Of a stretch of DNA of 64,000 nucleotides, positions 8,927-18,379 are shown piece by piece. The notes under the pieces were generated by a model. It was not told the origin of the DNA. It did not search any database and saw nothing but the letters and a program-made list of their open reading frames with translations. Position 1 is the stretch's first letter; the number at the start of each line of letters is the position of its first letter. The position numbers were made by a program, and so were the translations under genes. The stretch covers positions 1-64,000 of the forward strand of contig NZ_JAAIVJ010000007.1 of the NCBI RefSeq assembly GCF_011008935.1, written 5' to 3'. The DNA comes from Tabrizicola oligotrophica. GTDB taxonomy: Bacteria > Pseudomonadota > Alphaproteobacteria > Rhodobacterales > Rhodobacteraceae.

Positions 8927-9612
8927 GGCTTTCGGCAGATCTTCTGGCCTTTCAGGGCCGCATCGGGCACCAGTTCCGCCAGCCCGCGCTCTTGGTGCGG
9001 GCGGTGACGCATTCGTCGATCTCCTCGCCGACGCGGCCCGACAACCAGCGGCTGGAGTTTCTGGGCGACCGGGTGCTGGGGCTGGTGATGTCCGAGGCGC
9101 TTCTGGCAGCCGATACCAAGGCGACCGAAGGCCAGCTCGCGCCGCGCTTCAACGCGCTGGTGCGCAAGGAAACCTGCGCCGAGGTGGCGCGCGAGTTGGG
9201 CTTGGGCGAGGTGCTGAAGCTGGGTCGGTCCGAGATGCTCTCGGGCGGGCGGCGCAAGGAGGCGCTGCTTGGCGACGCGCTGGAGGCGGTGATTGCCGCG
9301 GCCTATCTGGACGCCGGGTTCGAGGCGGCAAAGGCGCTGGTGCTGCGGCTTTGGGGCAACCGCATCGGCGCGGTCGAACCTGACGCCCGCGACCCCAAGA
9401 CCAGCCTGCAGGAATGGGCGCAGGGACGCGCCATGCCGCCGCCGAGCTACAGCGAACTTGGCCGCGACGGGCCCGATCATGCGCCACAATTCACCGTGGA
9501 AGTAAAACTCGAAAACGGCGAGGCGGAACGCGCCCGCGCCGGAACGAAACGCGCCGCCGAACAGGCCGCAGCCCGGGCGCTTCTGGCCCGGATGGAGAGC
9601 AGAAATGACTGA
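8923..9612 (+). CDS. rnc: Ribonuclease III
   Basis: Cleaves double-stranded RNA in rRNA and mRNA processing. The 229-residue protein has the catalytic signature [16 protein letters not shown], the second acidic motif [16 protein letters not shown], and a C-terminal dsRNA-binding domain beginning about [12 protein letters not shown] and ending [11 protein letters not shown]. Its ATG overlaps the preceding stop by four bases and its end overlaps era by eight, which implies translational coupling. lepB-rnc-era is a widely conserved order. Confidence 0.96.
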   Translation: MRLSADLLAFQGRIGHQFRQPALLVRAVTHSSISSPTRPDNQRLEFLGDRVLGLVMSEALLAADTKATEGQLAPRFNALVRKETCAEVARELGLGEVLKLGRSEMLSGGRRKEALLGDALEAVIAAAYLDAGFEAAKALVLRLWGNRIGAVEPDARDPKTSLQEWAQGRAMPPPSYSELGRDGPDHAPQFTVEVKLENGEAERARAGTKRAAEQAAARALLARMESRND

Positions 9613-10531
9613 AGCGAACCTGGGCACCCGCGCCGGATTTGTTGCCCTGATCGGCGAGCCGAATGCCGGGAAATCGACGCTTCTGAACCGCATGGTCGGG
9701 GCCAAGGTGTCGATCGTCACCCACAAGGTGCAGACCACCCGCGCCCGGATTCGCGGCATCTGCATCGAGGGGCAAAGCCAGATCGTGTTTGTCGACACCC
9801 CCGGCATCTTCCGCCCGCGGCGACGGCTGGACCGCTCGATGGTCAAGGCGGCCTGGGGCGGGGCTTCGGATGCCGATATCGTCGTGCTCTTGATCGAGGC
9901 GCATCGCGGGCTGACCGAAGGGGCGCAGGCCATCATCGACCGGCTGCGCGACGAGATGCCGCGCGGCAAGCCGGTGGCGCTGGCGATCAACAAGATCGAC
10001 CGGGTGAAGGCCGAAGCGCTGCTCGCCTTGGCGCAGCAGGTGAACGAGGCCTTCCCCTTTGCCAAGACCTTCATGATTTCGGCCGAGCGCGGCCATGGCG
10101 TTGACGATCTGCGCGAGTGGCTGGCGGCCGAGGTGCCAGAGGGTCCGTGGTTCTATCCCGAGGACCAGATCGCCGATCTGCCGATGCGGATGATCGCGGC
10201 CGAGATGACCCGCGAAAAGCTGACGCTGCGCCTGCATGAGGAATTGCCCTATCAGCTGACCGTCGAGACCGAGAAATGGGAGGACAAGCCCGACGGATCG
10301 ACCCGGATCGACCAGATCGTCTATGTCTCGCGCGATGGGCACAAGGGTATCGTGCTGGGCAATGGCGGCGAAACGATCAAGGCCATCGGTGTGGCGGCGC
10401 GGGCCGAGATTTCGGCCTTCCTTGACCGCAAGGTGCACCTGTTCCTGCAGGTGAAGGTGCGTGAGAACTGGCAGGAAGAGGCCGAGCGCTATTCCGAGAT
10501 GGGGCTGGATTTCAAGGACGGCGATGCCTGA
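9605..10531 (+). CDS. era: GTPase Era
   Basis: Era is an essential GTPase that binds 16S rRNA and assists 30S maturation. The 308-residue protein shows G1 [10 protein letters not shown]3 DTPG, G4 NKID and a C-terminal KH domain with the loop [14 protein letters not shown]. The start overlaps rnc by eight bases. Confidence 0.97.
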   Translation: MTEANLGTRAGFVALIGEPNAGKSTLLNRMVGAKVSIVTHKVQTTRARIRGICIEGQSQIVFVDTPGIFRPRRRLDRSMVKAAWGGASDADIVVLLIEAHRGLTEGAQAIIDRLRDEMPRGKPVALAINKIDRVKAEALLALAQQVNEAFPFAKTFMISAERGHGVDDLREWLAAEVPEGPWFYPEDQIADLPMRMIAAEMTREKLTLRLHEELPYQLTVETEKWEDKPDGSTRIDQIVYVSRDGHKGIVLGNGGETIKAIGVAARAEISAFLDRKVHLFLQVKVRENWQEEAERYSEMGLDFKDGDA

Positions 10532-10539
10532 GCCGCAGA

Positions 10540-10559
10540 CGGAATTTGCGCAAATTCCG
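10540..10559. repeat. Perfect 20-bp palindrome after era
   Basis: CGGAATTTGCGCAAATTCCG reads the same on both strands and lies nine bases after the era stop. It could fold as an 8-bp stem with a GCGC loop and act as a weak terminator, or be a protein-binding site. No T-run follows. Confidence 0.6.
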
Positions 10560-10589
10560 GGCCATTCGGCCGGGGTTGCGCGCCTGGCA

Positions 10590-10632
10590 GACGTCGGAGC
10601 CTCCGGCGGGGATATTTGGTCCAGTGTGAAAG
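10590..10632 (+). repeat. Probable copy of a Rhodobacterales intergenic repeat motif
   Basis: The segment contains a small cggag/ctccg inverted repeat followed by GGCGGGGATATTTGG and a GTGTGAAAG tail just before the DUF1491 start. From memory, a CCTCCGGCGGGgaTATTTgg-type motif recurs in intergenic regions of this order. I found only this copy in the window. Confidence 0.4.
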
Positions 10633-10633
10633 C

Positions 10634-10972
10634 ATGAGCGTGCGTCTGGCGACCGGGGTCTGGGTGGCGGCCTATCTGGCGCGGCTGCGGGTGGCGGGGC
10701 TTGCGGCCTATGTCGTGGCCAAGGGCGATCCGACGGCCGGCGCGGTGGTGGTCAAGCTGGTGCGCGCCGGGGGGCGGGCCAAGGCCATGGCGCGGCAGTT
10801 CGATTTCGGCAGCGGCGCGCGGCTGTGGCGGGTGCTGGCCGAGGGTGACGAGCGCGAGGTGGATGCGATGCTGGCGCGCGAGCGGGGACGCGACCCGGAT
10901 CTCTGGCTGATTGATGTCGAGGATGCGGACGGCATGGGCCTGCTGGATGCCGAGGGTCTGAGCGCGGGCTGA
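10634..10972 (+). CDS. DUF1491 family protein
   Basis: The 112-residue protein matches the alphaproteobacterial DUF1491 pattern: an N-terminal basic helix ending YLARLRVAGLAAYVV, then GDPTAGAVVVKL, and a C-terminal DPDLWLIDVED. Function is unknown. It regularly sits near era and recO in this order. I chose ATG 10634; an upstream GTG 10616 is possible but lies in the repeat-like segment. Confidence 0.85.
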   Translation: MSVRLATGVWVAAYLARLRVAGLAAYVVAKGDPTAGAVVVKLVRAGGRAKAMARQFDFGSGARLWRVLAEGDEREVDAMLARERGRDPDLWLIDVEDADGMGLLDAEGLSAG

Positions 10973-11011
10973 GCCTTGCCATTTGCCCCGTCTCGGGCCG
11001 ATAGTCGGGGC

Positions 11012-11731
11012 ATGGATTGGCGGGACGAGGGCTGCATCATCGCCGTGCGGGCGCATGGCGAGAGTGCGGCGATCATCGAGGTGTTCACGGCGGTACATGG
11101 CCGCCATGCCGGTGTGGTGCGCGGTGGCGCGTCGCGGCGGATGGCGGCTGTGTTGCAGCCAGGCTCGCAGGTGGCGGTGGCCTGGCAGGCGCGACTGTCG
11201 GAGCATATGGGCGTGTTCTCGGTCGAGCCCCTGCACCTGCGTTCGGGGTTGATGGCGGATCGGCTGGCTTTGGCGGGGTTGAACGCGATTTGCGCACTCT
11301 TGCATGTGGCCCTGCCGGAACGGGTCGCGCATCCGTTGCTGTGGCGCTCGACGATGGCGCTTCTCGCGGCTCTGGAGTATGGGCCGGGCTGGCCGGAGGA
11401 GTACCTGCGCTGGGAGGCGATGTTACTGGAAGAGCTGGGCTTTGGTATGGATCTCGGGCGCTGCGCGGTGACGGGCGCGCGCGAGGGTCTGGTCTATGTC
11501 AGTCCGAAAACCGGGCGGGCGGTCAGTGCCGCAGGCGCCGGGGACTGGGCGGCGCGGCTCTTGCCCTTGCCGGCAGTGCTTTTGGGGCAGGGGCGTGCGA
11601 GCGCGGAGGAGTTGGCGCAAGGCTTTGCCGTGACCGGGCATTTCCTGGCCAGAGGGCTGGAGCCGGTGTTGCAGGGCCGCCCGTTGCCCGCCGCGCGCGC
11701 CCGGCTCCTGGATCTGTTGGCGACGCTTTGA
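11012..11731 (+). CDS. recO: DNA repair protein RecO
   Basis: RecO works with RecR in the RecFOR pathway, loading RecA on gapped DNA. The 239-residue protein begins MDWRDEGCIIAVRAHGE, the usual RecO OB-fold start, and contains the helical core with LERVAHPLLWRS-like and RWEAMLLEELGFGMDL motifs, then RCAVTGAREGLVYVSPKTGRAVS. Length and context (era-DUF1491-recO) fit. I chose ATG 11012; the frame is open to 10976. Confidence 0.92.
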   Translation: MDWRDEGCIIAVRAHGESAAIIEVFTAVHGRHAGVVRGGASRRMAAVLQPGSQVAVAWQARLSEHMGVFSVEPLHLRSGLMADRLALAGLNAICALLHVALPERVAHPLLWRSTMALLAALEYGPGWPEEYLRWEAMLLEELGFGMDLGRCAVTGAREGLVYVSPKTGRAVSAAGAGDWAARLLPLPAVLLGQGRASAEELAQGFAVTGHFLARGLEPVLQGRPLPAARARLLDLLATL

Positions 11732-11780
11732 GGTCGCAGACAGAGCCGGCCTTGCCGCCGGAACCGGATAAGTTGCGCGC

Positions 11781-12998
11781 ATGGCATTGCGTTACATCCC
11801 CCTGCATCTGAAGCACCCGGCGACTCCGAAGATCACCGATTTTGCAATCTTGTCCGGCCTTGAGGCGGCGGTGCGCGGCACGCTGATCTCGACCGTGCCG
11901 ATTGCGGTCTATGATGCCTTCGGCTCGGCCAGCAATTTGTCAACGGTTTATCTGGTGGCCGGGGTCATCACGCTGTTCTGGGGCCTGATGGTGCCTAGAC
12001 TGACCCAGATCTTTCCGCGCCGCTGGGTCTATTCGGCGGGATGCGGGCTCTATCTGGTGGCGATGGCGCTGTTCATTCTGGGCACGGCGCTGTCAGTGCA
12101 GCTGGCGATCCTGATTTCGGCCATGGCGACGGTGACGACCTTTGTCTGCCTGAACGCCTATGTGCTGGATTATGTCGCCCGCGCCGATCTGGGAAGAACC
12201 CAAGGCCAGCAGATGGTCTATGCCGCCGTGCCCTGGGCGGTGGGGCCTTTGACCGGGGTCTGGCTGCGCGGGCTTTGGGCGCCGCTGCCGTTTCTGGTGG
12301 CGGGGGGCTTTGCGGCGCTGCTGCTGGCGGTGTTCTGGTATCTGCGGCTGGGCAACGGCAAGCAGATTGCCCGCGCCAGGGGGCCGGCGGTCAATCCGCT
12401 GGCCTATCTGGGGCGGTTCTTCCAGCAGCCGCGCCTCATCATCGGCTGGCTTTTTGCAGTGTTCCGCAGCTGTGGCTGGTGGGTCTATGTCGTCTATGTG
12501 CCGGTCTTTTGCATCGAGAGTGGGCTGGGGGACAAGCTGGGCGGGGTGATGCTGTCGGTCAGCAATGCGACGCTTCTGATCTCGCCTTTGCTGGCTGGGA
12601 TGGCGCGGCGGCTGACCGTGCGGCGCACCATGCTGTGGACGCTTGCCTATTGCACGCTGCTGTTCACCGGGGCGACGGTGTTTTCCGCCTTCCCCCATGT
12701 CGCGCTGGCGCTGCTGTTCCTGTCCTCTTTCGGGCTGGTGATGCTGGACGTGACCGGCGGCCTGCCCTTCCTGATGTCGGTCAAGCCGTCGGAGCGGGCC
12801 GAGATGGCTGCGGTCTATTCCAGCTTCCGCGATGTTTCGGGCATCCTGACGCCGGGGGCGGCCTGGCTGGTGCTGCTGGTGTTTCCGCTTTCAGGCATCT
12901 TTGCCGCCAGCGGGGTGGCCTTCGGCCTGTCCTGGTGGCTGGCGCAGAACCTGCATCCCCGGCTTGGCACGCCGCGCCCGTCGCGGGGCGGGGCGTAA
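11781..12998 (+). CDS. Major facilitator superfamily transporter
   Basis: The 405-residue protein has about twelve predicted hydrophobic segments and MFS-like positive loops, for example between TM2 and TM3 (LTQIFPRRW) and around the middle (ARRLTVRRTM). The substrate cannot be read from the sequence. It lies 49 bases after recO on the same strand and converges on the acyl-CoA dehydrogenase gene, with 22 bases between the stops. Confidence 0.85.
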   Translation: MALRYIPLHLKHPATPKITDFAILSGLEAAVRGTLISTVPIAVYDAFGSASNLSTVYLVAGVITLFWGLMVPRLTQIFPRRWVYSAGCGLYLVAMALFILGTALSVQLAILISAMATVTTFVCLNAYVLDYVARADLGRTQGQQMVYAAVPWAVGPLTGVWLRGLWAPLPFLVAGGFAALLLAVFWYLRLGNGKQIARARGPAVNPLAYLGRFFQQPRLIIGWLFAVFRSCGWWVYVVYVPVFCIESGLGDKLGGVMLSVSNATLLISPLLAGMARRLTVRRTMLWTLAYCTLLFTGATVFSAFPHVALALLFLSSFGLVMLDVTGGLPFLMSVKPSERAEMAAVYSSFRDVSGILTPGAAWLVLLVFPLSGIFAASGVAFGLSWWLAQNLHPRLGTPRPSRGGA

Positions 12999-13020
12999 GG
13001 GCTTTGGTCGGGGCCGGGGC

Positions 13021-14685
13021 TCAGTCCAGCAGCCGCCGGGCGATGACCTGCGCCTGAATTTCGGCCGCGCCTTCGAAGATGTTCAGGATGCGGGCGTCGC
13101 AGAGGATGCGGCTGATCTGGTATTCCAGCGCAAAGCCGTTGCCGCCGTGGATCTGCAGCGCGTTGTCGGCCGATGCCCAGGCCACGCGGGCGCCGAGAAG
13201 CTTGGCCATCCCCGCCTCAAGGTCGCAGCGCTTGTCGTGGTCTTTCTGCCAGGCGCTGAAATAGGTCAACTGCCGGGCGACCATGATTTCCACTGCCATC
13301 ATCGCGAGTTTCGAGGCGATGCGCGGAAACTCGATCAGTGATTTGCCGAATTGCTTGCGGTCCTGGGCATATTTCATGCCGGTTTCCAGCGCCGATTGCG
13401 CCACGCCGATCGCCCGCGCGCCGGTCTGGATGCGGGCGGATTCGAAGGTCTGCATCAGCTGCTTGAAGCCTTGGCCGGGAACCCCGCCGAGAAGGTTGTC
13501 GGCCGCCACCTTGAACCCGTCAAAGCCCAGCTCGTATTCCTTCATGCCGCGGTAGCCCAAGACCTCGATCTCGCCGCCGGTCATGCCGGGGGTGGGGAAG
13601 GGGGCCGCGTCGGTGCCGGGGGTCTTTTCGGCAAGGAACATGGAAAGGCCGCGGTAATCGGAGGTCTCGGGATCGGTGCGCGCCAGAAGCGTCATGACAT
13701 GGGTCCGGGCGGCGTGGGTGATCCAGGTCTTGTTGCCGGTCACTTCCCAGCCTTCGTCGGTGCGCACGGCGCGGGTGCGCAGGGAGCCGAGGTCGGAGCC
13801 GGTATTCGGTTCGGTAAAGACAGCGGTGGGCAGGGTTTCGCCGCTGGCCAGACGCGGCAGCCATTTCGCCTTCTGTTCCGGCGTGCCGCCGCATAGGATC
13901 AGTTCGGCGGCGATTTCCGAGCGGGTGCCGAGCGAGCCGACGCCGATATAGCCGCGCGAGAGTTCTTCGGAGACCACCACCATCGAAGCCTTGGACAGGC
14001 CGAACCCGCCGAATTCCTCGGGAATGGTCAGGCCGAACACGCCCATTTCCGCCAACTCCTGAATGATCCCCATCGGGATCAACTCGTCGTTGAGGTGCCA
14101 TTGATGGGCAAAGGGAATGACCTTTTCTTCGGCATAGCGGCGGAACTGGTCGCGGATCATTTCCAGTTCCTCGTCCAGCCCCGTCGCGCCAAAGGTGGCG
14201 CGGCCGTGGTTGTCGCGCATCAGCGCCACCAGCCGGGCACGGGCGGCGGGGGTGTTGCCTTCGGCCATCAGCCGCGCTGCTGCTGCGCCGGGCGCGGGCA
14301 GGGCCACCCCGAGGTCTTGCAGCCGGGCCATTTCGCCCTGGCTCATCGGGATGCCGCCGCGGATCTGGCTCAGGTATTCGCCATAGGCGATCTGCAGCAA
14401 CAGGCCTTCCATCTCGCCAAAGCTGCCCGCCTCTTGCAGCCGCCCGGCCCAGGCACGCATCTGGCGCAGCGCCTCGGTATAGGTGGCCAGCCACGACAGG
14501 CTATGCGCCGCGAACTGATGCTCCTCCAGTGCAGCGCCGGAAATCTTGCCACCAACCGTCACCATGCCGCGCAGCGCCTCGCGCGCCTCGGCAAACAGTG
14601 CCTCGACTTCGGGCAGGGCCTCGGCGGTCAGCGTCAGGAGATCGTCCAGAAGCGGCGCGGTGGGGGTGCGGGCATCGAGAGCCAT
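13021..14685 (-). CDS. mcd: Acyl-CoA dehydrogenase, probable (2S)-methylsuccinyl-CoA dehydrogenase
   Basis: The 554-residue length is about 170 longer than a normal acyl-CoA dehydrogenase because of an N-terminal helical extension (residues 1 to about 160). The dehydrogenase core follows: FTEPNTGSDLGSLRT, NKTWITHAARTHVM, RIQTGARAIGVAQSAL, KSLIEFPRIASKLAMM and HGGNGFALEYQISRI. The extended form with this core is characteristic of methylsuccinyl-CoA dehydrogenase of the ethylmalonyl-CoA pathway, used by Rhodobacter relatives to assimilate acetyl-CoA without isocitrate lyase. Electrons would pass to Etf, encoded at 28456-30128. The assignment rests on length and recalled similarity; another extended dehydrogenase is the alternative. 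Confidence 0.78.
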   Translation of the reverse strand: MALDARTPTAPLLDDLLTLTAEALPEVEALFAEAREALRGMVTVGGKISGAALEEHQFAAHSLSWLATYTEALRQMRAWAGRLQEAGSFGEMEGLLLQIAYGEYLSQIRGGIPMSQGEMARLQDLGVALPAPGAAAARLMAEGNTPAARARLVALMRDNHGRATFGATGLDEELEMIRDQFRRYAEEKVIPFAHQWHLNDELIPMGIIQELAEMGVFGLTIPEEFGGFGLSKASMVVVSEELSRGYIGVGSLGTRSEIAAELILCGGTPEQKAKWLPRLASGETLPTAVFTEPNTGSDLGSLRTRAVRTDEGWEVTGNKTWITHAARTHVMTLLARTDPETSDYRGLSMFLAEKTPGTDAAPFPTPGMTGGEIEVLGYRGMKEYELGFDGFKVAADNLLGGVPGQGFKQLMQTFESARIQTGARAIGVAQSALETGMKYAQDRKQFGKSLIEFPRIASKLAMMAVEIMVARQLTYFSAWQKDHDKRCDLEAGMAKLLGARVAWASADNALQIHGGNGFALEYQISRILCDARILNIFEGAAEIQAQVIARRLLD

Positions 14686-14828
14686 GGCAAGTCCTTTAGG
14701 GATTCTGCGGATGCGAAAGAGTTAGTCACTTTGCAGGCGCAGCGCAATATCCTTTCGTGAAACGGGGCATGAGCTGATGGAATATGTCGCACAGATTTTC
14801 GGGGATGCGGTCTGGCGCACAAGCGGCT

Positions 14829-15626
14829 ATGCCACCTGAAACCGGGAGATTGACCTTGGAGTCATTGTTGCACCTGACGGGCGATCCGGCCTTCTGGGCC
14901 GCCTGTGCCGTCACGCTGTTCGCGGGTTTCGTGAAGGGTGTGGCGGGGTTCGCCATGCCGCTCATCATGATCTCGTCGTTCTCAGCCTTCCTGCCGCCCG
15001 AGCAGGCGCTGGCCGGGCTGATCCTGCCGACGCTGGTGACCAATGTCAGCCAGGCGACGCGACAGGGCGTGGCGGCAGCCTGGGACAGCGTTCTGGCCTA
15101 CCGCCGGTTTCTGATTGCCACGCTGGTAATGATCGTCGTCTCGGCGCAATTCGTGCGCGTCATCCCGCAGGCGGCGTTCCTGATGCTTCTGGGTCTGCCG
15201 ATCACCGCGTTCGCGCTGGCCCAGATCAGCGGCCGCAAGCTGGCGCTTCGGCTGGAGCATCGGGACCGCGCCGAGTGGATCATGGGCGGGATCGGCGGGC
15301 TTTACGGCGGGGTGTCCGGGGTCTGGGGGCCGCCGCTGATCGTCTATCTGTTGTCGATCGGGGCCGAGAAGGTGGAAACCGTTCGGGTGCAGGGGGTGGT
15401 ATTCTTCCTTGGCGCGCTGGTGTTGTTCGGCGCGCATCTGCAGACCGGGCTGATGGCCGGGCCGAACCTCTGGTTCTCGGCTGCGCTGGTGCTGCCGGCA
15501 ATGGCGGGACAGGTGTTCGGGCAGAGGGTGCAGGACCGGATGGATCAGGCCCGATTCCGGCGCTGGACGCAGGGGCTTTTGGTGCTGACCGGGGTCAATC
15601 TGGTCTGGCGGGCGCTGATGCTGTGA
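14829..15626 (+). CDS. TauE/SafE family anion permease
   Basis: The protein has 265 residues and about eight hydrophobic segments. Two related halves are visible, each with the family hallmark: GFVKGVAGFAMPLIM near the N terminus and GGIGGLYGGVSGVWGPPLIVY in the middle. The family exports or imports organosulfur or organic anions; the substrate here is unknown. I chose ATG 14829; an upstream ATG 14784 would add 15 residues without a convincing signal. It is divergent from mcd across 143 bases. Confidence 0.85.
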   Translation: MPPETGRLTLESLLHLTGDPAFWAACAVTLFAGFVKGVAGFAMPLIMISSFSAFLPPEQALAGLILPTLVTNVSQATRQGVAAAWDSVLAYRRFLIATLVMIVVSAQFVRVIPQAAFLMLLGLPITAFALAQISGRKLALRLEHRDRAEWIMGGIGGLYGGVSGVWGPPLIVYLLSIGAEKVETVRVQGVVFFLGALVLFGAHLQTGLMAGPNLWFSAALVLPAMAGQVFGQRVQDRMDQARFRRWTQGLLVLTGVNLVWRALML

Positions 15627-15640
15627 CATCCCCACCGCTC

Positions 15641-15666
15641 TCCCCTCCCCACGGAGGGGGAGGGGA
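15641..15666. terminator. GC-rich hairpin after the TauE/SafE gene
   Basis: TCCCCTCCCC (15641-15650) pairs perfectly with GGGGAGGGGA (15657-15666) over a six-base loop, 15 bases past the stop. There is no T-run, so termination is plausible but not certain. Confidence 0.5.
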
Positions 15667-15680
15667 AGGGCCAAATGACA

Positions 15681-15705
15681 AAGGCCCCGCGCGTGGCGGG
15701 GCCTT
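15681..15705. terminator. Bidirectional terminator between the TauE/SafE gene and pckA
   Basis: AAGGCCCCGC and GCGGGGCCTT form a perfect 10-bp stem with a five-base loop. The arms carry A and T at their outer ends, and the hairpin lies between convergent genes, as expected for a two-way terminator. Confidence 0.75.
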
Positions 15706-15726
15706 TGCACGGAAAGGCCTTCAGCC

Positions 15727-17325
15727 TCAGCCGATGGCGGCCGCTTTTACATCGGCGTCGATGTGCGGCAGATACTGGCCGAAGTTCTCTGAGAACATCT
15801 TCACCAGCTTGGCGGCCTGCGCGTCATAGGCCGCCTTGTCGGCCCAGGTCGCGCGCGGATCCAGCAGCGTGGCATCGACGCCCGGAACCTCGACCGGTAC
15901 TTCAAAGCCAAAGTTGGCATCCTTGCGGAACTTCACCTTGTTGAGCGAGCCATCCAGCGCGGCAGACAGCAGCGCGCGGGTGGCCTTGATCGGCATGCGC
16001 CGCCCGGTGCCGAAAGCCCCGCCCGACCAGCCGGTGTTGACCAGCCAGCAGGTCGCGCCGGTCTTGGCGATCTTTTCCTGCAAGAGCTTGCCGTAAACCT
16101 CAGGCCGGCGCGGCATGAAGGGCGCACCAAAGCAGGTCGAGAAGGTGGGGGTGGGTTCGACCACGCCACGTTCAGTCCCCGGAGTCTTGGAGGTGAAACC
16201 CGACAGGAAGTGATACATCGCCTGCGCCGGGGTCAGCCGGGCGATCGGGGGCAGCACGCCATAGGCATCGCAGGTCAGCATGATGACGTTCTTCGGCATG
16301 CCGCCCAGACCCGTCGCGGAGGCGTTGGAGATATACTCCAGCGGATAGGCGCAGCGGGTGTTTTCCGTCAGCGACTTGTCGGCGAAGTCCAGCTCCAGCG
16401 TTTCGGGGTCGTAGACCATGTTCTCCACCACGGTCGCGAACTTGTGGGTGGTGGCGTAAATTTCCGGCTCGGCCTCGGCCGAGAGATTGATGGTCTTGGC
16501 ATAGCAACCGCCTTCGAAGTTGAAGGTGCCATTGTCAGACCAGCCGTGTTCATCGTCGCCGATCAGCGTGCGGTCGGGCGCGGCCGAAAGCGTGGTCTTG
16601 CCGGTGCCGGAAAGGCCGAAGAAGATCGCGGTTTCATCCAGATTGCCCGGCGCGTGGTTGGCCGAGCAGTGCATCGGCATCACGCCCTTTTCCGGCAGGA
16701 TGTAGTTCAGAAGCGTGAAGACCGACTTCTTGTTCTCGCCCGCGTAGGCGGTGTTGCCGATCAGGATCAGCTTCTTGTCGAAGTTGAGCGCGATCACCGT
16801 CTCGGTGCGGCAGCCGTGCTTGGCCGGGTCGGCCTTGAAGGTCGGGCAGTTGATGATCGTCCAGTCCGGGGTGAAGCTGTCGAGCTCCGCCCGGTCGGGG
16901 CGGCGCAGCATATGGCGGATGAAGAGGCCGTGCCAGGCCAGTTCCGTCACAACCCGCACGTCCAGACGGTGCGCCGGATCGGCGCCGCCAAAGAGGTCCT
17001 GCACGAAATAGTCGCCGCCCTTCATGTGGGACAGCATGTCGGCATGCAGGCGGTCAAAGGCCTCCGGCGCCATCGGCGCGTTGTTTTCCCACCAGATGGT
17101 GTTTTCGACCGACGCAGTACGGACGACGAATTTGTCTTTCGGCGAGCGGCCGGTGAACTGGCCGGTGCTGCACAGGAACGCGCCACCCTTGCCCAGACGA
17201 CCCTCGCCGCGCGCGACGGCGGCTTCGACCAGAGCGGGCTCGATAAGGTTGTAATAGACGTTACCCAGTCCCGTGATGCCTTGCGCCTCAAGCGTCGCCT
17301 TGGGGTTCACACGTCCATTTGTCAT
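15727..17325 (-). CDS. pckA: Phosphoenolpyruvate carboxykinase (ATP)
   Basis: Converts oxaloacetate to PEP at the start of gluconeogenesis. The 532-residue length is normal. The kinase P-loop GLSGTGKTT is at 237-245, followed by the metal-binding [24 protein letters not shown] marks the oxaloacetate site near residue 60. It is divergent from chvI-chvG across 352 bases, the arrangement seen in many alphaproteobacteria, where ChvI and PTS components influence pckA expression. Confidence 0.97.
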   Translation of the reverse strand: MTNGRVNPKATLEAQGITGLGNVYYNLIEPALVEAAVARGEGRLGKGGAFLCSTGQFTGRSPKDKFVVRTASVENTIWWENNAPMAPEAFDRLHADMLSHMKGGDYFVQDLFGGADPAHRLDVRVVTELAWHGLFIRHMLRRPDRAELDSFTPDWTIINCPTFKADPAKHGCRTETVIALNFDKKLILIGNTAYAGENKKSVFTLLNYILPEKGVMPMHCSANHAPGNLDETAIFFGLSGTGKTTLSAAPDRTLIGDDEHGWSDNGTFNFEGGCYAKTINLSAEAEPEIYATTHKFATVVENMVYDPETLELDFADKSLTENTRCAYPLEYISNASATGLGGMPKNVIMLTCDAYGVLPPIARLTPAQAMYHFLSGFTSKTPGTERGVVEPTPTFSTCFGAPFMPRRPEVYGKLLQEKIAKTGATCWLVNTGWSGGAFGTGRRMPIKATRALLSAALDGSLNKVKFRKDANFGFEVPVEVPGVDATLLDPRATWADKAAYDAQAAKLVKMFSENFGQYLPHIDADVKAAAIG

Positions 17326-17677
17326 CCTGCATGCTCCAGTTACCGCCGAAATCGGGCGGGGTGATCAGAGATCGGGCGGCCGGGCCATGGCCTGCCCCTG
17401 TTGATCGGGGGCTGCCCCCGATGCGCGCCCTATAACATGGTGATTTTGGGCGGAATAGGACGCATTCGCACAGTTAGCGCAACCACCTGTCGATTAGCGC
17501 TACCAATGGACACCATCGGAAACAACTGCGGCAAATTAGTCATTCCTTGGGAATTTCCATGGCTCAATAGAGGCCATGTGCGGGGTGATTCGCACATATT
17601 GGTTGATTCCGAGGCCCGGAAAATGGATCATGTGAAAAAATTTCAGGCAAGCCGAGCAGAATAGGGAAGCCCAAATC
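17326..17677. promoter_or_regulatory. pckA/chvI divergent regulatory region
   Basis: No gene is visible in these 352 bases, but the stretch is rich in repeats. Nearest pckA is a hairpin (ATCGGGGG 17404-17411 with CCCCCGAT 17415-17422). Then come two direct repeats TTAGCGCAACC (17474) and TTAGCGCTACC (17494), exactly 20 bases apart; the second contains the palindrome TAGCGCTA. Nearest chvI are ATTCC-TTG-GGAAT (17542-17554) and CATGGC-N9-GCCATG (17558-17578). These are candidate operators; the proteins that bind them are unknown. Confidence 0.55.
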
Positions 17678-18379
17678 ATGGCAAGGATCGCCCTTGTGGA
17701 CGACGACAGGAACATCCTGACGTCGGTAGCGATGACTCTTGAGGCCGAAGGTTTCGAAGTGGAAACCTACAACGATGGCCAGTCCGCGCTGGACGCGTTC
17801 AACCGTCGCCTGCCGGACATGGCAGTCCTTGACATCAAGATGCCGCGGATGGACGGGATGGACCTGCTGCAACGCCTGCGGCAGAAAACCACGATGCCGG
17901 TGATCTTCCTGACCTCGAAGGACGACGAGATCGACGAGGTTCTGGGCCTGCGCATGGGGGCCGACGACTATGTGAAGAAGCCCTTCAGTCAACGGCTCTT
18001 GGTAGAGCGTATCCGGTCGCTTCTGCGGCGGCAGGATGCCATTGTCACCGGCGAGGTCGCCGTCACCGAAGAGACCAAGCTGATCGAACGCGGGCATCTG
18101 CGCATGGACCCGCTGCGCCACGCGGTCGCCTGGAAGGGCAAGGACGTGTCGCTGACTGTCACGGAATTCATGCTTTTGCAGGCGCTGGCGCAGCGGCCGG
18201 GCTTTGTGAAGTCGCGCGATCAGCTGATGGACGTGGCCTATGACGATCAGGTCTATGTCGATGACCGTACCATCGACAGCCACATCAAGCGGCTGCGCAA
18301 GAAGATGCGTTCGGTTGACGAAGAGTTTTCCGCCATTGAGACGCTTTACGGCATTGGTTATCGTTACAACGAAGAATGA
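17678..18379 (+). CDS. chvI: Two-component response regulator ChvI
   Basis: OmpR-type regulator of 233 residues. The receiver has the acidic pocket DDD at 8-10, phosphoacceptor D52 ([12 protein letters not shown]), the T of FLTSKDD and K of VKKPFS. A winged-helix DNA-binding domain follows, with [20 protein letters not shown] and the C-terminal [13 protein letters not shown]. Gene order (pckA, chvI, chvG, hprK) identifies it as ChvI, which controls envelope and carbon-metabolism genes in alphaproteobacteria. It overlaps chvG by four bases. Confidence 0.93.
   Translation: MARIALVDDDRNILTSVAMTLEAEGFEVETYNDGQSALDAFNRRLPDMAVLDIKMPRMDGMDLLQRLRQKTTMPVIFLTSKDDEIDEVLGLRMGADDYVKKPFSQRLLVERIRSLLRRQDAIVTGEVAVTEETKLIERGHLRMDPLRHAVAWKGKDVSLTVTEFMLLQALAQRPGFVKSRDQLMDVAYDDQVYVDDRTIDSHIKRLRKKMRSVDEEFSAIETLYGIGYRYNEE

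Noticed and set aside
9491-11332. 613-codon open frame opposite era and recO
   Set aside because: It covers several certain genes on the other strand and has no motif of its own.
17326-17677. tRNA or small RNA gene in the pckA/chvI gap
   Set aside because: No cloverleaf, no CCA-end-like pattern, and no clear promoter-terminator pair was found. Only repeats are reported.
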